From Ectothiorhodospiraceae bacterium WFHF3C12 (GTDB taxonomy: Bacteria; Pseudomonadota; Gammaproteobacteria; Nitrococcales; Nitrococcaceae): 40,944 nucleotides of DNA. The stretch lies in the NCBI GenBank assembly GCA_013519935.1, contig JACDUA010000039.1, positions 1 to 40,944 of the forward strand, given 5' to 3'. The notes beneath the pieces are model-generated. The model was not told where the DNA came from. It was given only the letters and a program-made list of their open reading frames with translations, and ran no database searches. A program made the position numbers and the translations under genes. The stretch's first letter is position 1. Each line of letters opens with the position of its first letter. This document shows positions 1 to 7,639 of this stretch, piece after piece.

Positions 1-1946
1 AGGGCGGCTGCCGCGGCCCGGGCGGTGGGATCCGCTTCACCCACCGCGATCCCCAACTCGGCGGCGGCCAGGGCGGGGCCGTCGTTCTGGCCATCTCCGA
101 CGAACGCAGTGGGTCTCCGCGCCTGCAACTCCCTTATTATTGCGAGCTTCTGTTCGGGCGAACAAGTGTGGGCGACATTGCACGCGTCTATCCCGAGCTG
201 ATCGGCCACACGTTGGCAGGCGGCGGCGGAATCGCCACTGACCAGGTGGATCTCGCAGCCCAGCTGCTGGAGTGCCGCCACGGTGGCGGATGCCTCCGGA
301 CGCAACGCCTCGCTGAAGTGGATCCGCCCGATGAACCTCCCGTCGCGGGCCACGCAGAGCTCGGTGCCGTGGTCGGCCGCGGTAGGCACAGGTATGCCGG
401 CCCGGCGCAACCAGCTGGCACGGCCGGCGTGGATCGTACTGGGGGGGGCTCGCCAATGAGTACCTTCTCCCGGGGTAATGTCCCGTTCCCCCTCGGCCTT
501 GGTAACGCCGGTCCGGGCTGCCAGTCCCGATGCGAGAGGGTGGCGGGTGCCTGTCAACGCGATGGCGGCGGCCTCCAGGACCTGATCTTCGCCAACCCCA
601 TCGGCGGGCTCCACCTCGTGCACCCATGGTTGGGCCCGCGTCAGCGTGCCCGTTTTGTCGAATACCACCACGCGGGCTCGGGCGGCGAATTCCAGCACGG
701 CGGGATCCCGGAAAATGATGCCCGACCTGCCGGCCGCGCCTACCGTCAGCACGGCGACCAGCGGTACCGCGAGACTCAGCGCGCAGGGGCACGTGACGAT
801 GAGCACCGCCAGGGCCCGGGTGGCGGCATCCGTCCCGGAGGCGTCGTTGCCCAGGGCCAGAACTGTGGCGACGGCGGCGGCCATGAGGACGATGGGCAGC
901 AGCGCCCGGGCGCTGCGGTCAGTGAGCCGCTGCAGGGCGCTCTTTCGGCTCAGCAGCTGCCGCACCGAGCGTGCCAGGGCGTCGATCCGCCGCGCACCCG
1001 CCCCGGCGGTAACCCGCACCCGCAGGGTGCCGTCGCCGTTGCGTGTGCCGGCGAGCACCTCATCCCCACCGGTACAGGTCTGAGGCGTGGACTCGCCGGT
1101 GATCAGGGCCTGATCCAGGGTAGAGCGACCATCGACCACCATCCCGTCCACCGGAATAGCGTCTCCAGGCGTCACGTGTATGACGTCGCCGGCGGTCAGG
1201 TCGGCCACGGCTACGTCCCACACCCCGGAGCCGTCGACAAGCCGGGCGCGCTCGGGCAACGCTCCCAGATAGGCATGCACCGCGCGAGTAGCATTTCGCC
1301 GCACGCCGAGGTCGATGAGCCGAGCCACCAGCTGGAACGTGATCAGCATCACCGCGGCGTCGAAATAGACCCCGGTGCTGCCGCGGGCGAGCTGGACCAC
1401 GGAGACCGTCGCCGCGGCGAGCACGGCGATGGTGATCAGCGTGTCCATGCCGGGCACCCGTGCGCGCAGGGTGCGCCAGCCGGCCACATAGAAACCGTAG
1501 CCGGAATACAGCAGCACGGGCAGCGCCAGTACACCCGAGGCCAGCGCCAGATGCCATTCCGCCCAGAGCTCGACGACGCCCAGTGGGGCCAGATAGGTGA
1601 GTATGGCGGACATCATGCTCCACATACCGAAGCATACCGCCACCGCCAGGCGCATCTGCAGCGCGCGGCGAAAGGCGGCCTGCGGGCGGTCGCCGGCCCC
1701 CCCACCTTCTCCGGCTGGGCGGATGGTGTAGCCGAGACGCCGGACCGCGGCCTGCAGCGCCTCCAGGGAGGTTAGGCCAGGGTCCCAGCGAACCGTGGCG
1801 GCGTCCGCCGCGAAGTTGACGCCCGCGTTAATGACCCCCGGCTGGCGCTGCAGGGTGGCTGCCACTGCTGCAGCGCAGCCGGCGCACATCATGCCCTCGA
1901 TCTGAAGCGCCGTATCCTGGTGAGGGGTCGAGGCTGTCGCCGACAA
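1..1946 (-). CDS. Heavy-metal (probably Cu+) translocating P1B-type ATPase, C-terminus cut by window edge
   Basis: About 648 residues are visible; the end lies left of position 1, so the gene is partial. Motifs in order: a heavy-metal-associated domain with CAGC at about residues 21-24, membrane helices from about 95, TGES (about 283-286), the intramembrane CPC (386-388), DKTGT with the phosphorylated Asp about 430, the nucleotide-domain HP (469-470), and GDGQND near 617. This pattern is the Cu+ P1B subgroup. The start is a TTG at 1946 because a GAGGG Shine-Dalgarno lies seven bases upstream and no useful ATG precedes the CAGC motif. It begins two bases after the stop of the monoheme cytochrome c. 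Location directly after ccoN-ccoO suggests the CcoI/FixI role of supplying copper to the oxidase; a general copper exporter (CopA) is the alternative. Confidence 0.9.
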   Translation of the reverse strand, partial: MSATASTPHQDTALQIEGMMCAGCAAAVAATLQRQPGVINAGVNFAADAATVRWDPGLTSLEALQAAVRRLGYTIRPAGEGGGAGDRPQAAFRRALQMRLAVAVCFGMWSMMSAILTYLAPLGVVELWAEWHLALASGVLALPVLLYSGYGFYVAGWRTLRARVPGMDTLITIAVLAAATVSVVQLARGSTGVYFDAAVMLITFQLVARLIDLGVRRNATRAVHAYLGALPERARLVDGSGVWDVAVADLTAGDVIHVTPGDAIPVDGMVVDGRSTLDQALITGESTPQTCTGGDEVLAGTRNGDGTLRVRVTAGAGARRIDALARSVRQLLSRKSALQRLTDRSARALLPIVLMAAAVATVLALGNDASGTDAATRALAVLIVTCPCALSLAVPLVAVLTVGAAGRSGIIFRDPAVLEFAARARVVVFDKTGTLTRAQPWVHEVEPADGVGEDQVLEAAAIALTGTRHPLASGLAARTGVTKAEGERDITPGEGTHWRAPPSTIHAGRASWLRRAGIPVPTAADHGTELCVARDGRFIGRIHFSEALRPEASATVAALQQLGCEIHLVSGDSAAACQRVADQLGIDACNVAHTCSPEQKLAIIRELQARRPTAFVGDGQNDGPALAAAELGIAVGEADPTARAAAAA

Positions 1947-1948
1947 GG

Positions 1949-2530
1949 TTATTCCCTCGATACGTCGAAGGTTTCACGCAGTGCGTCGGCGGTCCAGGGG
2001 CTGCGGCCGGCGTGTTCCTTGCGGATGATTTTGACGGTCTCGGCGTCCACGGCCGGGGCGTGGTTGCCCCATTGGGCGCGGATGTAGCTGGTCACCGCGG
2101 CGATCTCGGCGTCGGAGAGTTGGCTGCCGAAGGCGGGCATGGACCCGTTGTAGCGTTCGCCGGCCACCTGAATCGGCCCTTGCAGGCCAAAGTTGACGAT
2201 GGCCACGGGGAGCGCCGGTTCGTTCCTGACCCAGCGGCTTTCGGCCAGCGGCGGGAAGCTACCTGGCACGCCCTGGCCGCTGGCCTGGTGGCAGGCCGCA
2301 CAGTTCGCACTGTAGACGGCCTTGCCGCTGATCGAAGCAGAGTCCGCTACATGCACCGGTGTACGGCTGTCGCCGCCAGCCAGGGGATAGCCAGTCTGGG
2401 CAATGATGTAGCCGGTACCCCAAATTACCAGAGCGGCTACCAGCATCAGGACCAAGCGGGGGACCGGTCGATCGCCCTCGGTAGGTTCCGCCTGTTCGCG
2501 GCGCTGAGGGTTGTCGCGATCACCGGCCAT
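1949..2530 (-). CDS. Membrane-anchored monoheme cytochrome c, third subunit of the cbb3-like oxidase
   Basis: 193-residue protein with one N-terminal transmembrane helix (about residues 25-45) and a single class-I cytochrome c domain: CAACH at 77-81 and a probable distal Met in GSMPAF. The ATG at 2530 was chosen over upstream alternative starts because AAGGGTG precedes it and it overlaps the end of ccoO by 11 bases. It sits where ccoP is normally found, but standard CcoP has two c hemes and this has one. It probably carries electrons into CcoO/CcoN. No ccoQ is present. The next gene starts two bases after its stop. Confidence 0.85.
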   Translation of the reverse strand: MAGDRDNPQRREQAEPTEGDRPVPRLVLMLVAALVIWGTGYIIAQTGYPLAGGDSRTPVHVADSASISGKAVYSANCAACHQASGQGVPGSFPPLAESRWVRNEPALPVAIVNFGLQGPIQVAGERYNGSMPAFGSQLSDAEIAAVTSYIRAQWGNHAPAVDAETVKIIRKEHAGRSPWTADALRETFDVSRE

Positions 2531-3134
2531 TGGCGTCACCCTTCTGCTTATGGGGCAGGGTCTCAACTGGATAGGTGTGGTCCAGAGCCTTGAGATAGGC
2601 GACCAGATCCTTGGCTTCCCGGGTGGTTACCACGGTGCCGTGCTCCGGCCCGTATGGATCGGGGATATTCACCACGGTGTCGCTCGGTAGCGGCTCGCGT
2701 ACCACACGGAACAGGTACCGATAGGCGGGCATAATGCTGTCCTCGACCACAGCCCGCGGGTTGTAAAGATGGATGTAGTGCCAGGTCTCGCTGGGCTGGC
2801 GGGCGCCGATGTTGAACAGGTCCGGGCCGGTACGCATGGTGCCCATCAAGTGGGGTTGGTCGTAGGCGTAGTCGCCGGGCACCGAAGCCCGGCCCCAGCC
2901 GCGCTGTTGATCGGCGTTGGAGAAGCCCGGATCCCGCGGCTGCTGGCTATGGCAGTAGACGCAGCCCTGGCTGATGTAGATCTCCCTGCCGCGTAGCTCG
3001 GCCTCGGAATACGCCTCCAGCTCGTCGGGGACGGGCGCGCCGGCCATTTGGGTATAGGGCATCACCACCAGCATCAGGGTGGCGAAGAGCAGTATCAGGG
3101 CGGCCCCCGCCATGATGGCGATAGTGCGGGTCAT
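2520..3134 (-). CDS. ccoO: cbb3-type cytochrome c oxidase subunit II (CcoO/FixO), monoheme cytochrome c
   Basis: 204 residues: one N-terminal membrane anchor (about 5-25), then a periplasmic cytochrome c domain with the CcoO-type heme site CVYCHSQQPRDP (Cys58, Cys61, His62) and the distal Met in SIMPAYRYLF. The QP(R/V)(D/R) run after the heme motif is characteristic of CcoO. The start at 3134 (MTRTIAIM) overlaps the ccoN stop by four bases, which implies translational coupling; the reading frame extends further upstream, but only inside ccoN. It relays electrons from the cytochrome c subunit to the heme b/b3 centre of CcoN in the inner membrane. Confidence 0.93.
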   Translation of the reverse strand: MTRTIAIMAGAALILLFATLMLVVMPYTQMAGAPVPDELEAYSEAELRGREIYISQGCVYCHSQQPRDPGFSNADQQRGWGRASVPGDYAYDQPHLMGTMRTGPDLFNIGARQPSETWHYIHLYNPRAVVEDSIMPAYRYLFRVVREPLPSDTVVNIPDPYGPEHGTVVTTREAKDLVAYLKALDHTYPVETLPHKQKGDANGR

Positions 3135-4750
3135 GTGCGGCCCTCCGGGATGGTGGAACGAAACAGGGTCGGTCGGTCGGCAGGCCGGCCGCCGAGCCAT
3201 AACAGCGTCAGGAAATGCCCGGCGAACAGCAGGTGGCTGGCGGTCATCAGTGCGCCGCCGACGGAGCGTGCCTTCAGGTAGGGCAGCGTGAGCCGGACCG
3301 TCTCCATGAACGCCGTATCACCATCGAGCAGTGCCAGCCCCTGGAACCAGCCGCCGATGGACAGCGCCACCACGTAAATGATGATGCCGCTGAACGCCAG
3401 CCAGAAGTGCAGCACGATCAACCGCCGGGAAGGCCATTCCCAGCCGGTGATCCGCGGCATGATGAAATAGACGGCGCCGAAGAGTATGAAGCTGAGAAAG
3501 GCATACATGCCCAGGTGAGCGTGTCCTACCGTGTAATGGGTGAAATGCGTTACCACGTTCACGGAGCGCAGCGCCTCCATGGATCCCTGCAGGGAGGAGG
3601 CCGTGTACATCAGCGATCCGATCCAGACGAAACGCAGGGTGGGCGAGTCCCGCAATCGGCCGAAGTGGCCGATCATCGTGCCGTGGTGGTTGATAGCCAC
3701 GGTAACGACCGGGATGACCATCATCACGCTGTGGACGATGGACAGCGTCACCAGCCAGGTAGGCACGGGCCCGCCGATCAGATGGTGGATGCCCACCTGG
3801 CTGTAGAACAGGGCGAGTGACCAGAATCCCAGCAGGGACAGGCGGTAGGAGATCACCGGTTTGCCCAGGATCTTCGGGATCATGTAGTAGGCGATGCCCA
3901 CGCCGATGGGCGTGACCCACAGCCCCAGCACGTTGTGGGCGAACCACCAGTTCACTGTTGCCCCGGCCGCCCCCGGGAACAGGTAGGGCAGGTTGGCTAG
4001 CAGGAACAGCAACGGGAACCAGATCAGGGCCCCCATCAGGTACCAGCTGGTTACGTACAGGTGACGGACCTGACGGTTTCGCACTGTCAGCAGCAGCGGC
4101 ACGGCGCACAAACCCCCGGCCAGCACGAACAGGGCGTCCACCTGCCAGGGGAATTCCAGCCATTCCTCGCCATCGGAAAGTCCGGCGCCGATGGACACCA
4201 GCCCGAGGACCATGCCCAGGTTCCAGACCCAGGCGCCGGCGGTTGCGTATCCGGCGCCCATTAACGGCGTCTTGAACAGGCGGGGCACCAGCCAGACGGC
4301 CGCCCCCAGGCCGGCCATGGAGGCCCAGCCGTAGGCCACGGCGTTCAGATGCATGGGACGAATGCGACCGAAGGTCACCGCCTCTATGTCGGCCAGCAGC
4401 TCCGGCATATGCATCTTGAGAGAGCTGAGCAGTCCATAGAGCGAACCCACCACGAGCCAGACGACGGCGGAAGCCAGTAGGGTGAGTACCGGCACCCTTG
4501 AGGAGAGGTCGGCCTCACGGCGGGCCGTTACGGCTTCTTCGTCCGTTGCGTCTCTGGGGGCGTCGGCCAATCCGTGCCGGCCGGCGGCCGGATCCTCGGC
4601 CCGTCCCACCTCGCCGGCGGCAAAGATGGTTCGTGCGGCGCTGGCGCCGTGGCTGAACTGGTCGGTAGCGATGGACCAGACCAGAGCCAGCAACGCGCCT
4701 ACGGAGATCAGAAAGGTCAGTGCCAGCAGAAACGCAATGGTTGGAGTCAC
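3131..4750 (-). CDS. ccoN: cbb3-type (class C) heme-copper oxidase catalytic subunit with CcoS-like N-terminal segment
   Basis: 539 residues, GTG start after GGGGGA. Residues about 1-50 (one helix, then ALVWSIATDQF and TIFAAGE) resemble the assembly protein CcoS; an acidic linker (50-83) leads into CcoN. Catalytic residues are present: His134 (low-spin heme b), His272, His322 and His323 (CuB), Tyr302 in SYRLS (class-C active-site Tyr), and His410/His412 in GHAH (heme b3 and b). The CuB histidines and Tyr argue for an oxygen reductase, not a NorB-type NO reductase. The Glu of the usual FEG motif is Gln388 (SLQGSM), which may alter proton or active-site chemistry. It lies 214 bp downstream of a Cys-rich gene preceded by an NsrR-like operator, so the oxidase may be induced by NO. 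Confidence 0.92.
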   Translation of the reverse strand: MTPTIAFLLALTFLISVGALLALVWSIATDQFSHGASAARTIFAAGEVGRAEDPAAGRHGLADAPRDATDEEAVTARREADLSSRVPVLTLLASAVVWLVVGSLYGLLSSLKMHMPELLADIEAVTFGRIRPMHLNAVAYGWASMAGLGAAVWLVPRLFKTPLMGAGYATAGAWVWNLGMVLGLVSIGAGLSDGEEWLEFPWQVDALFVLAGGLCAVPLLLTVRNRQVRHLYVTSWYLMGALIWFPLLFLLANLPYLFPGAAGATVNWWFAHNVLGLWVTPIGVGIAYYMIPKILGKPVISYRLSLLGFWSLALFYSQVGIHHLIGGPVPTWLVTLSIVHSVMMVIPVVTVAINHHGTMIGHFGRLRDSPTLRFVWIGSLMYTASSLQGSMEALRSVNVVTHFTHYTVGHAHLGMYAFLSFILFGAVYFIMPRITGWEWPSRRLIVLHFWLAFSGIIIYVVALSIGGWFQGLALLDGDTAFMETVRLTLPYLKARSVGGALMTASHLLFAGHFLTLLWLGGRPADRPTLFRSTIPEGRT

Positions 4751-4964
4751 CTCAATCCCCCGGTGAAAGCGTGATCGATAGCGGTGGTTGCAGGTCGGCT
4801 ACCGATTGACGACGAGCGCTTCGCCCCTCTCGGTGCAACCTGGTAGCGAAAGCCATACAGTCAGCTGCGCGGCATGACTGCGCCGTTGCCAGCCGTGGGC
4901 GCCTAGGTGCCGGACGTATCCCACATTGCCGGGTGTTGCCGCCACGAGGCGTGGCTACAGCCCG

Positions 4965-5270
4965 TCAGGACGCCGGCAGACCGGCAACGGCCCTCGTCGG
5001 CTTTCCTGTACGCCGATAATCCGGTTCGGTCCGCGCAAGGTTATGGGGCGTGCCGGTTTGCGCCATCACCTCTGTTTCCAATGCCTCTAGAACCACCGGC
5101 GCCGCAAGCGCGCACACGCATACGTGGCGGTCAACGAGCCTCGTCGCGCAGTAATGGCGTAGGTCGTATGCGTGTCCTTCGCAGAAGCAGGCAACGCGCT
5201 CCGTGTGCTTGCGCAAGTCCTCGAACTGAATCGCGAGGTTGTAGGCGTCCGCATATCCGCTGGTAGCCAT
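4965..5270 (-). CDS. Small cysteine-rich protein upstream of ccoNO, unknown function
   Basis: 101 residues; I do not recognise the family. ATG 5270 has a strong Shine-Dalgarno (GGGAGGTG), which is the main reason to accept it as a gene. Five cysteines lie in the N-terminal half, including two C-x-C pairs (CFC at 28-30, CVC at 51-53) plus Cys42, with several His between them, so metal or heme binding is possible. The C-terminal 25 residues look unstructured. There is no signal peptide and no clear transmembrane helix. It is the first gene after the operator at 5372-5390 and points the same way as ccoN-ccoO-cytochrome c-P-ATPase, 214 bp away. It could be an accessory factor for the oxidase or an NO-responsive protein. 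Confidence 0.6.
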   Translation of the reverse strand: MATSGYADAYNLAIQFEDLRKHTERVACFCEGHAYDLRHYCATRLVDRHVCVCALAAPVVLEALETEVMAQTGTPHNLARTEPDYRRTGKPTRAVAGLPAS

Positions 5271-5371
5271 GGTTCACCTCCCGTGGGCTCTCCCGCCGGT
5301 TGTTCCCAGTGGTTGGCGGCCCATCTGCCGCTCCAGCCACAGTTACGGCGTCTGAGTGTTAACTTCTATAT

Positions 5372-5390
5372 AATGTATATAGAATACATT
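5372..5390. promoter_or_regulatory. NsrR-like operator 1 (perfect dyad)
   Basis: AATGTATATAGAATACATT: perfect 7-bp inverted half-sites, AATGTAT and ATACATT, with a 5-bp spacer. This matches the core of the known NsrR site (ATGTATTTNAAATACAT). It is 111 bp (centre to start codon) upstream of the Cys-rich gene at 5270; nothing on its other side reads away from it, so it should control the leftward oxidase cluster. It is one of two perfect copies in the window. Confidence 0.75.
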
Positions 5391-5503
5391 AAAAAATCCA
5401 GTACGCGCCGTCTACGCCATGGCCGGTAGCGACTCATGGTGGCGGGATGCGGGAGTTCGCCTTTCGTCCCCTTGGCAGCCTTGAAGAAACTCCCAGTGGG
5501 CGG

Positions 5504-5833
5504 TCAGCCTGCGGTACGAGCCGTCAGATCCAACATGAGAAAGGCCAGAGACAGAAGTGTGTTAAGCGCCCAGGCCACCGTTATCCACCGGGCCAGGACG
5601 CCGTAAAGGGGCTTGTGGACATTATCCGCGGTGGCCCAGATCGCAGCCACGATCCAGCCCGTGTACACGATCAGCGCGACGGCCAGCACGGCGACCAGTG
5701 GTGTGGCGGTCGGTGGGGCGTATGACCAGAGCAGCAATATCCAGAGGACATTGCTTGGTATGACGCCATAGAGCCAGAAGACACGTGCGAGCGACGCGGA
5801 TTCGGGAAAACACCGACGAAGAACGCCTACCAT
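5504..5833 (-). CDS. Small integral membrane protein, unknown function (paralogue at 35820)
   Basis: 109 residues with about three hydrophobic helices (roughly 18-38, 43-68, 80-103), a Trp-rich middle section and a conserved-looking Asn and terminal Asp. The start ATG at 5833 has GAGGGG upstream. Its C-terminal 43 residues align without gaps to the membrane protein at 35820-36200: the shared pattern is W-x5-W-x4-N-x10-R-x5-W-x2-N and a final LxLD. It is divergent from the TehA-like gene, with an AT-rich dyad between them, so the two may be co-induced. Function is not known to me. Confidence 0.7.
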   Translation of the reverse strand: MVGVLRRCFPESASLARVFWLYGVIPSNVLWILLLWSYAPPTATPLVAVLAVALIVYTGWIVAAIWATADNVHKPLYGVLARWITVAWALNTLLSLAFLMLDLTARTAG

Positions 5834-5880
5834 GACAAAGCCCCTCTATGGTCGCCGGCGTGCATACCGGCACAATTAAA

Positions 5881-5899
5881 TATGTATTTAGTATAGTAG
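5881..5899. promoter_or_regulatory. NsrR-like operator 2 (one good half-site) in divergent promoter
   Basis: TATGTATTTAGTATAGTAG: the left half matches AATGTAT at 6 of 7 positions, the right half only 3 of 7. An alternative dyad, TAAATA-TG-TATTTA, overlaps it at 5877-5890. It lies 57 bp from the start of the small membrane gene (5833) and upstream of the TehA-like/nsrR pair, so it is a candidate for nsrR autoregulation. Weaker than the other sites. Confidence 0.45.
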
Positions 5900-6034
5900 T
5901 TTAAGTTCGGCGTGCCAGTCGGCACGAATTGGCGAGACGGTCGTAAGGCTGAGTGAAGCCGAGACGCAGTCGCAACACGACGTAGTCACGCCAAGAAGGG
6001 CCACCGGTCGTTCAAGGGCGGAGGATTGCCTTAC

Positions 6035-7093
6035 ATGCGCGTGATTGAAACGCTGAAGAATGCGACTGAGACCCTGTCGCCGGCCTACTTTGCCATGGTC
6101 ATGGCTACCGGCATCCTCTCCATTGCGGCGGACATGCAGGAGCTGGGTACCGTCGCCCTGGGGCTGTTTCTGGTCAATATCGTCGCTTACGCCGCGCTTG
6201 GTGTGATGCATGGTCTGCGACTTGCCTGGTTTCCGGCGCGTTTCCTGGCGGATCTGACGGACCACGCCAGGGGACCAGGCTACTTTACATGGGTGGCCAG
6301 CACGGCCGTGCTGGGCGGCCAGTTCATTGTGCTAACGGACGGATATCGTGTTGCGGTCGTGCTTTGGGGCATTGCCTGCCTGCTGTGGCTGGCTGTGACG
6401 TACACGCTGTTCACGGTATTCGTCGTAAAGGAGCACAAGCCGGGTCTCGGCGAGGGCATCAATGGCGGGTGGCTGTTGGCGGTGGTCGCAACCCAGTCCA
6501 TCGCGGTGCTAAGCGCGTTGATCGCCCCACACTGGATCCAGCCATACCGCCTGGAGCTGAACTTTGTTGCGCTGTCGATGTGGCTGTGGGGTGGGATGCT
6601 CTACATCTGGATGATCGCGCTCATCTTCTATCGTTATTATTTCTTTTCCTTCTCGCCTGGTGATCTCGCGCCGCCATACTGGATCAACATGGGGGCGATG
6701 GCCATTTCGACGCTCGCCGGCTCTCTGCTCATCGTCAATAGTCCGGACGCGCCCTATCTTGAATCCCTGCTACCATTCCTCAAGGGGTTTACGGTTTTTT
6801 ATTGGGCCACCGGTAGCTGGTGGATTCCGATGCTGCTGCTTCTAGGCATCTGGCGGCACGCAATCAAGCGGTTCCCGCTAAGCTACGACCCGCTGTACTG
6901 GGGGTTGGTCTTCCCGCTCGGCATGTACACCGCATCCACCTCCCAGATGATCCGGGCGATGGACCTGGGATTTCTCGAGGTTGTGCCTGACGTCTTCTTC
7001 TACGTTGCGCTGATCGCTTGGGGTCTCACCTTTATCGGGATGATGGCGCAGATGATTCGTACCCTGCTTCCGCGGTCGGCCGAGTCGCTGTAG
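6035..7093 (+). CDS. TehA/Mae1 (TDT, SLAC1-type) family transporter
   Basis: 352 residues, about ten transmembrane helices. It opens with SPAYFAMVMATGILSIAA, the typical first helix of the tellurite-resistance/dicarboxylate transporter (TDT) family, which in other organisms carries anions, C4-dicarboxylates or sulfite. ATG 6035 is chosen because GGAGG lies ten bases upstream; the TTG at 6026 would sit right on that site. It precedes nsrR by 32 bp in the same direction, probably as one transcript from the promoter around 5890. Substrate unknown; an inorganic or organic anion relevant to low-oxygen or nitrogen-oxide metabolism is a guess from context. Confidence 0.85.
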   Translation: MRVIETLKNATETLSPAYFAMVMATGILSIAADMQELGTVALGLFLVNIVAYAALGVMHGLRLAWFPARFLADLTDHARGPGYFTWVASTAVLGGQFIVLTDGYRVAVVLWGIACLLWLAVTYTLFTVFVVKEHKPGLGEGINGGWLLAVVATQSIAVLSALIAPHWIQPYRLELNFVALSMWLWGGMLYIWMIALIFYRYYFFSFSPGDLAPPYWINMGAMAISTLAGSLLIVNSPDAPYLESLLPFLKGFTVFYWATGSWWIPMLLLLGIWRHAIKRFPLSYDPLYWGLVFPLGMYTASTSQMIRAMDLGFLEVVPDVFFYVALIAWGLTFIGMMAQMIRTLLPRSAESL

Positions 7094-7125
7094 GCCACGA
7101 GGCTAGGGCGGGACTGACGATACCT

Positions 7126-7560
7126 ATGGAACTGACACAGCATACCGACTACGGGCTGAGAGTCCTCATGTACGCCGCCAGCAACCCTGGACGCCGCGTG
7201 ACGCTCAAAGAGGTCGCGGCCGCTTACTCCATTTCCATGGAGCATCTTCGTAAGGTCGTTCATCGCCTGGCCCGCCACGGCCTGCTGGTCACCGCCAAGG
7301 GCCGTTCTGGCGGCTTCATGGTTAGTCAGCCGGCGGGGGAAATACGTGTCGGCGATGTGGTGCGGTTGCTGGAGGGTTCACTGGAGATCGTCGACTGCGA
7401 GCGCCAGCCTTGCCCATTGCGGGGGGCGTGTGCGTTGAAGCGCGCCCTGCAGCAGGCCCGCCATGCCTTCATGGAGGAACTGGACAAGGTCACGCTGGCG
7501 GACCTTGTCAGCGAGGGTGACACCGTGGATCGTCTGTTGAAGCTGAACGCCAGGCCCTAG
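7126..7560 (+). CDS. nsrR: NsrR, [4Fe-4S] NO-sensing Rrf2-family repressor
   Basis: 144 residues, full length for NsrR. It starts MELTQHTDYGLRVLMY, the Rrf2 first helix, has a winged helix (about 25-65) with KVVHRLARHGLL and the wing KGRSGGF, then VDCERQPCPLRGAC. The three Cys fall at 91, 96 and 102 (C-x4-C-x5-C), the same numbers as in E. coli NsrR, and Asp8, the fourth cluster ligand in Streptomyces NsrR, is also present. In known systems the [4Fe-4S] protein represses until NO destroys the cluster. The matching AATGTAT-N5-ATACATT dyads in this window are its likely targets. It is convergent with the P450 gene. IscR is excluded because its Cys spacing differs. Confidence 0.95.
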   Translation: MELTQHTDYGLRVLMYAASNPGRRVTLKEVAAAYSISMEHLRKVVHRLARHGLLVTAKGRSGGFMVSQPAGEIRVGDVVRLLEGSLEIVDCERQPCPLRGACALKRALQQARHAFMEELDKVTLADLVSEGDTVDRLLKLNARP

Positions 7561-7639
7561 GGACATGCACCCTGGGTGATCGCAACGCACCTGCGAATCC
7601 CCCGTGCGATTTCGCTTGTGGCGCAAGTGGTTGCCGGTT

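Noticed and set aside
168-1775. Long open frame on the + strand across the P-ATPase
   Set aside because: GC-rich shadow opposite a gene with all P1B motifs; composition rich in Gly, His and Arg, with no recognisable domain.
3131-4750. Catalytic subunit as an NO reductase
   Set aside because: The three CuB histidines and the class-C active-site Tyr302 are present and NorB-type iron-ligand glutamates are not seen; an oxygen reductase is the better call.
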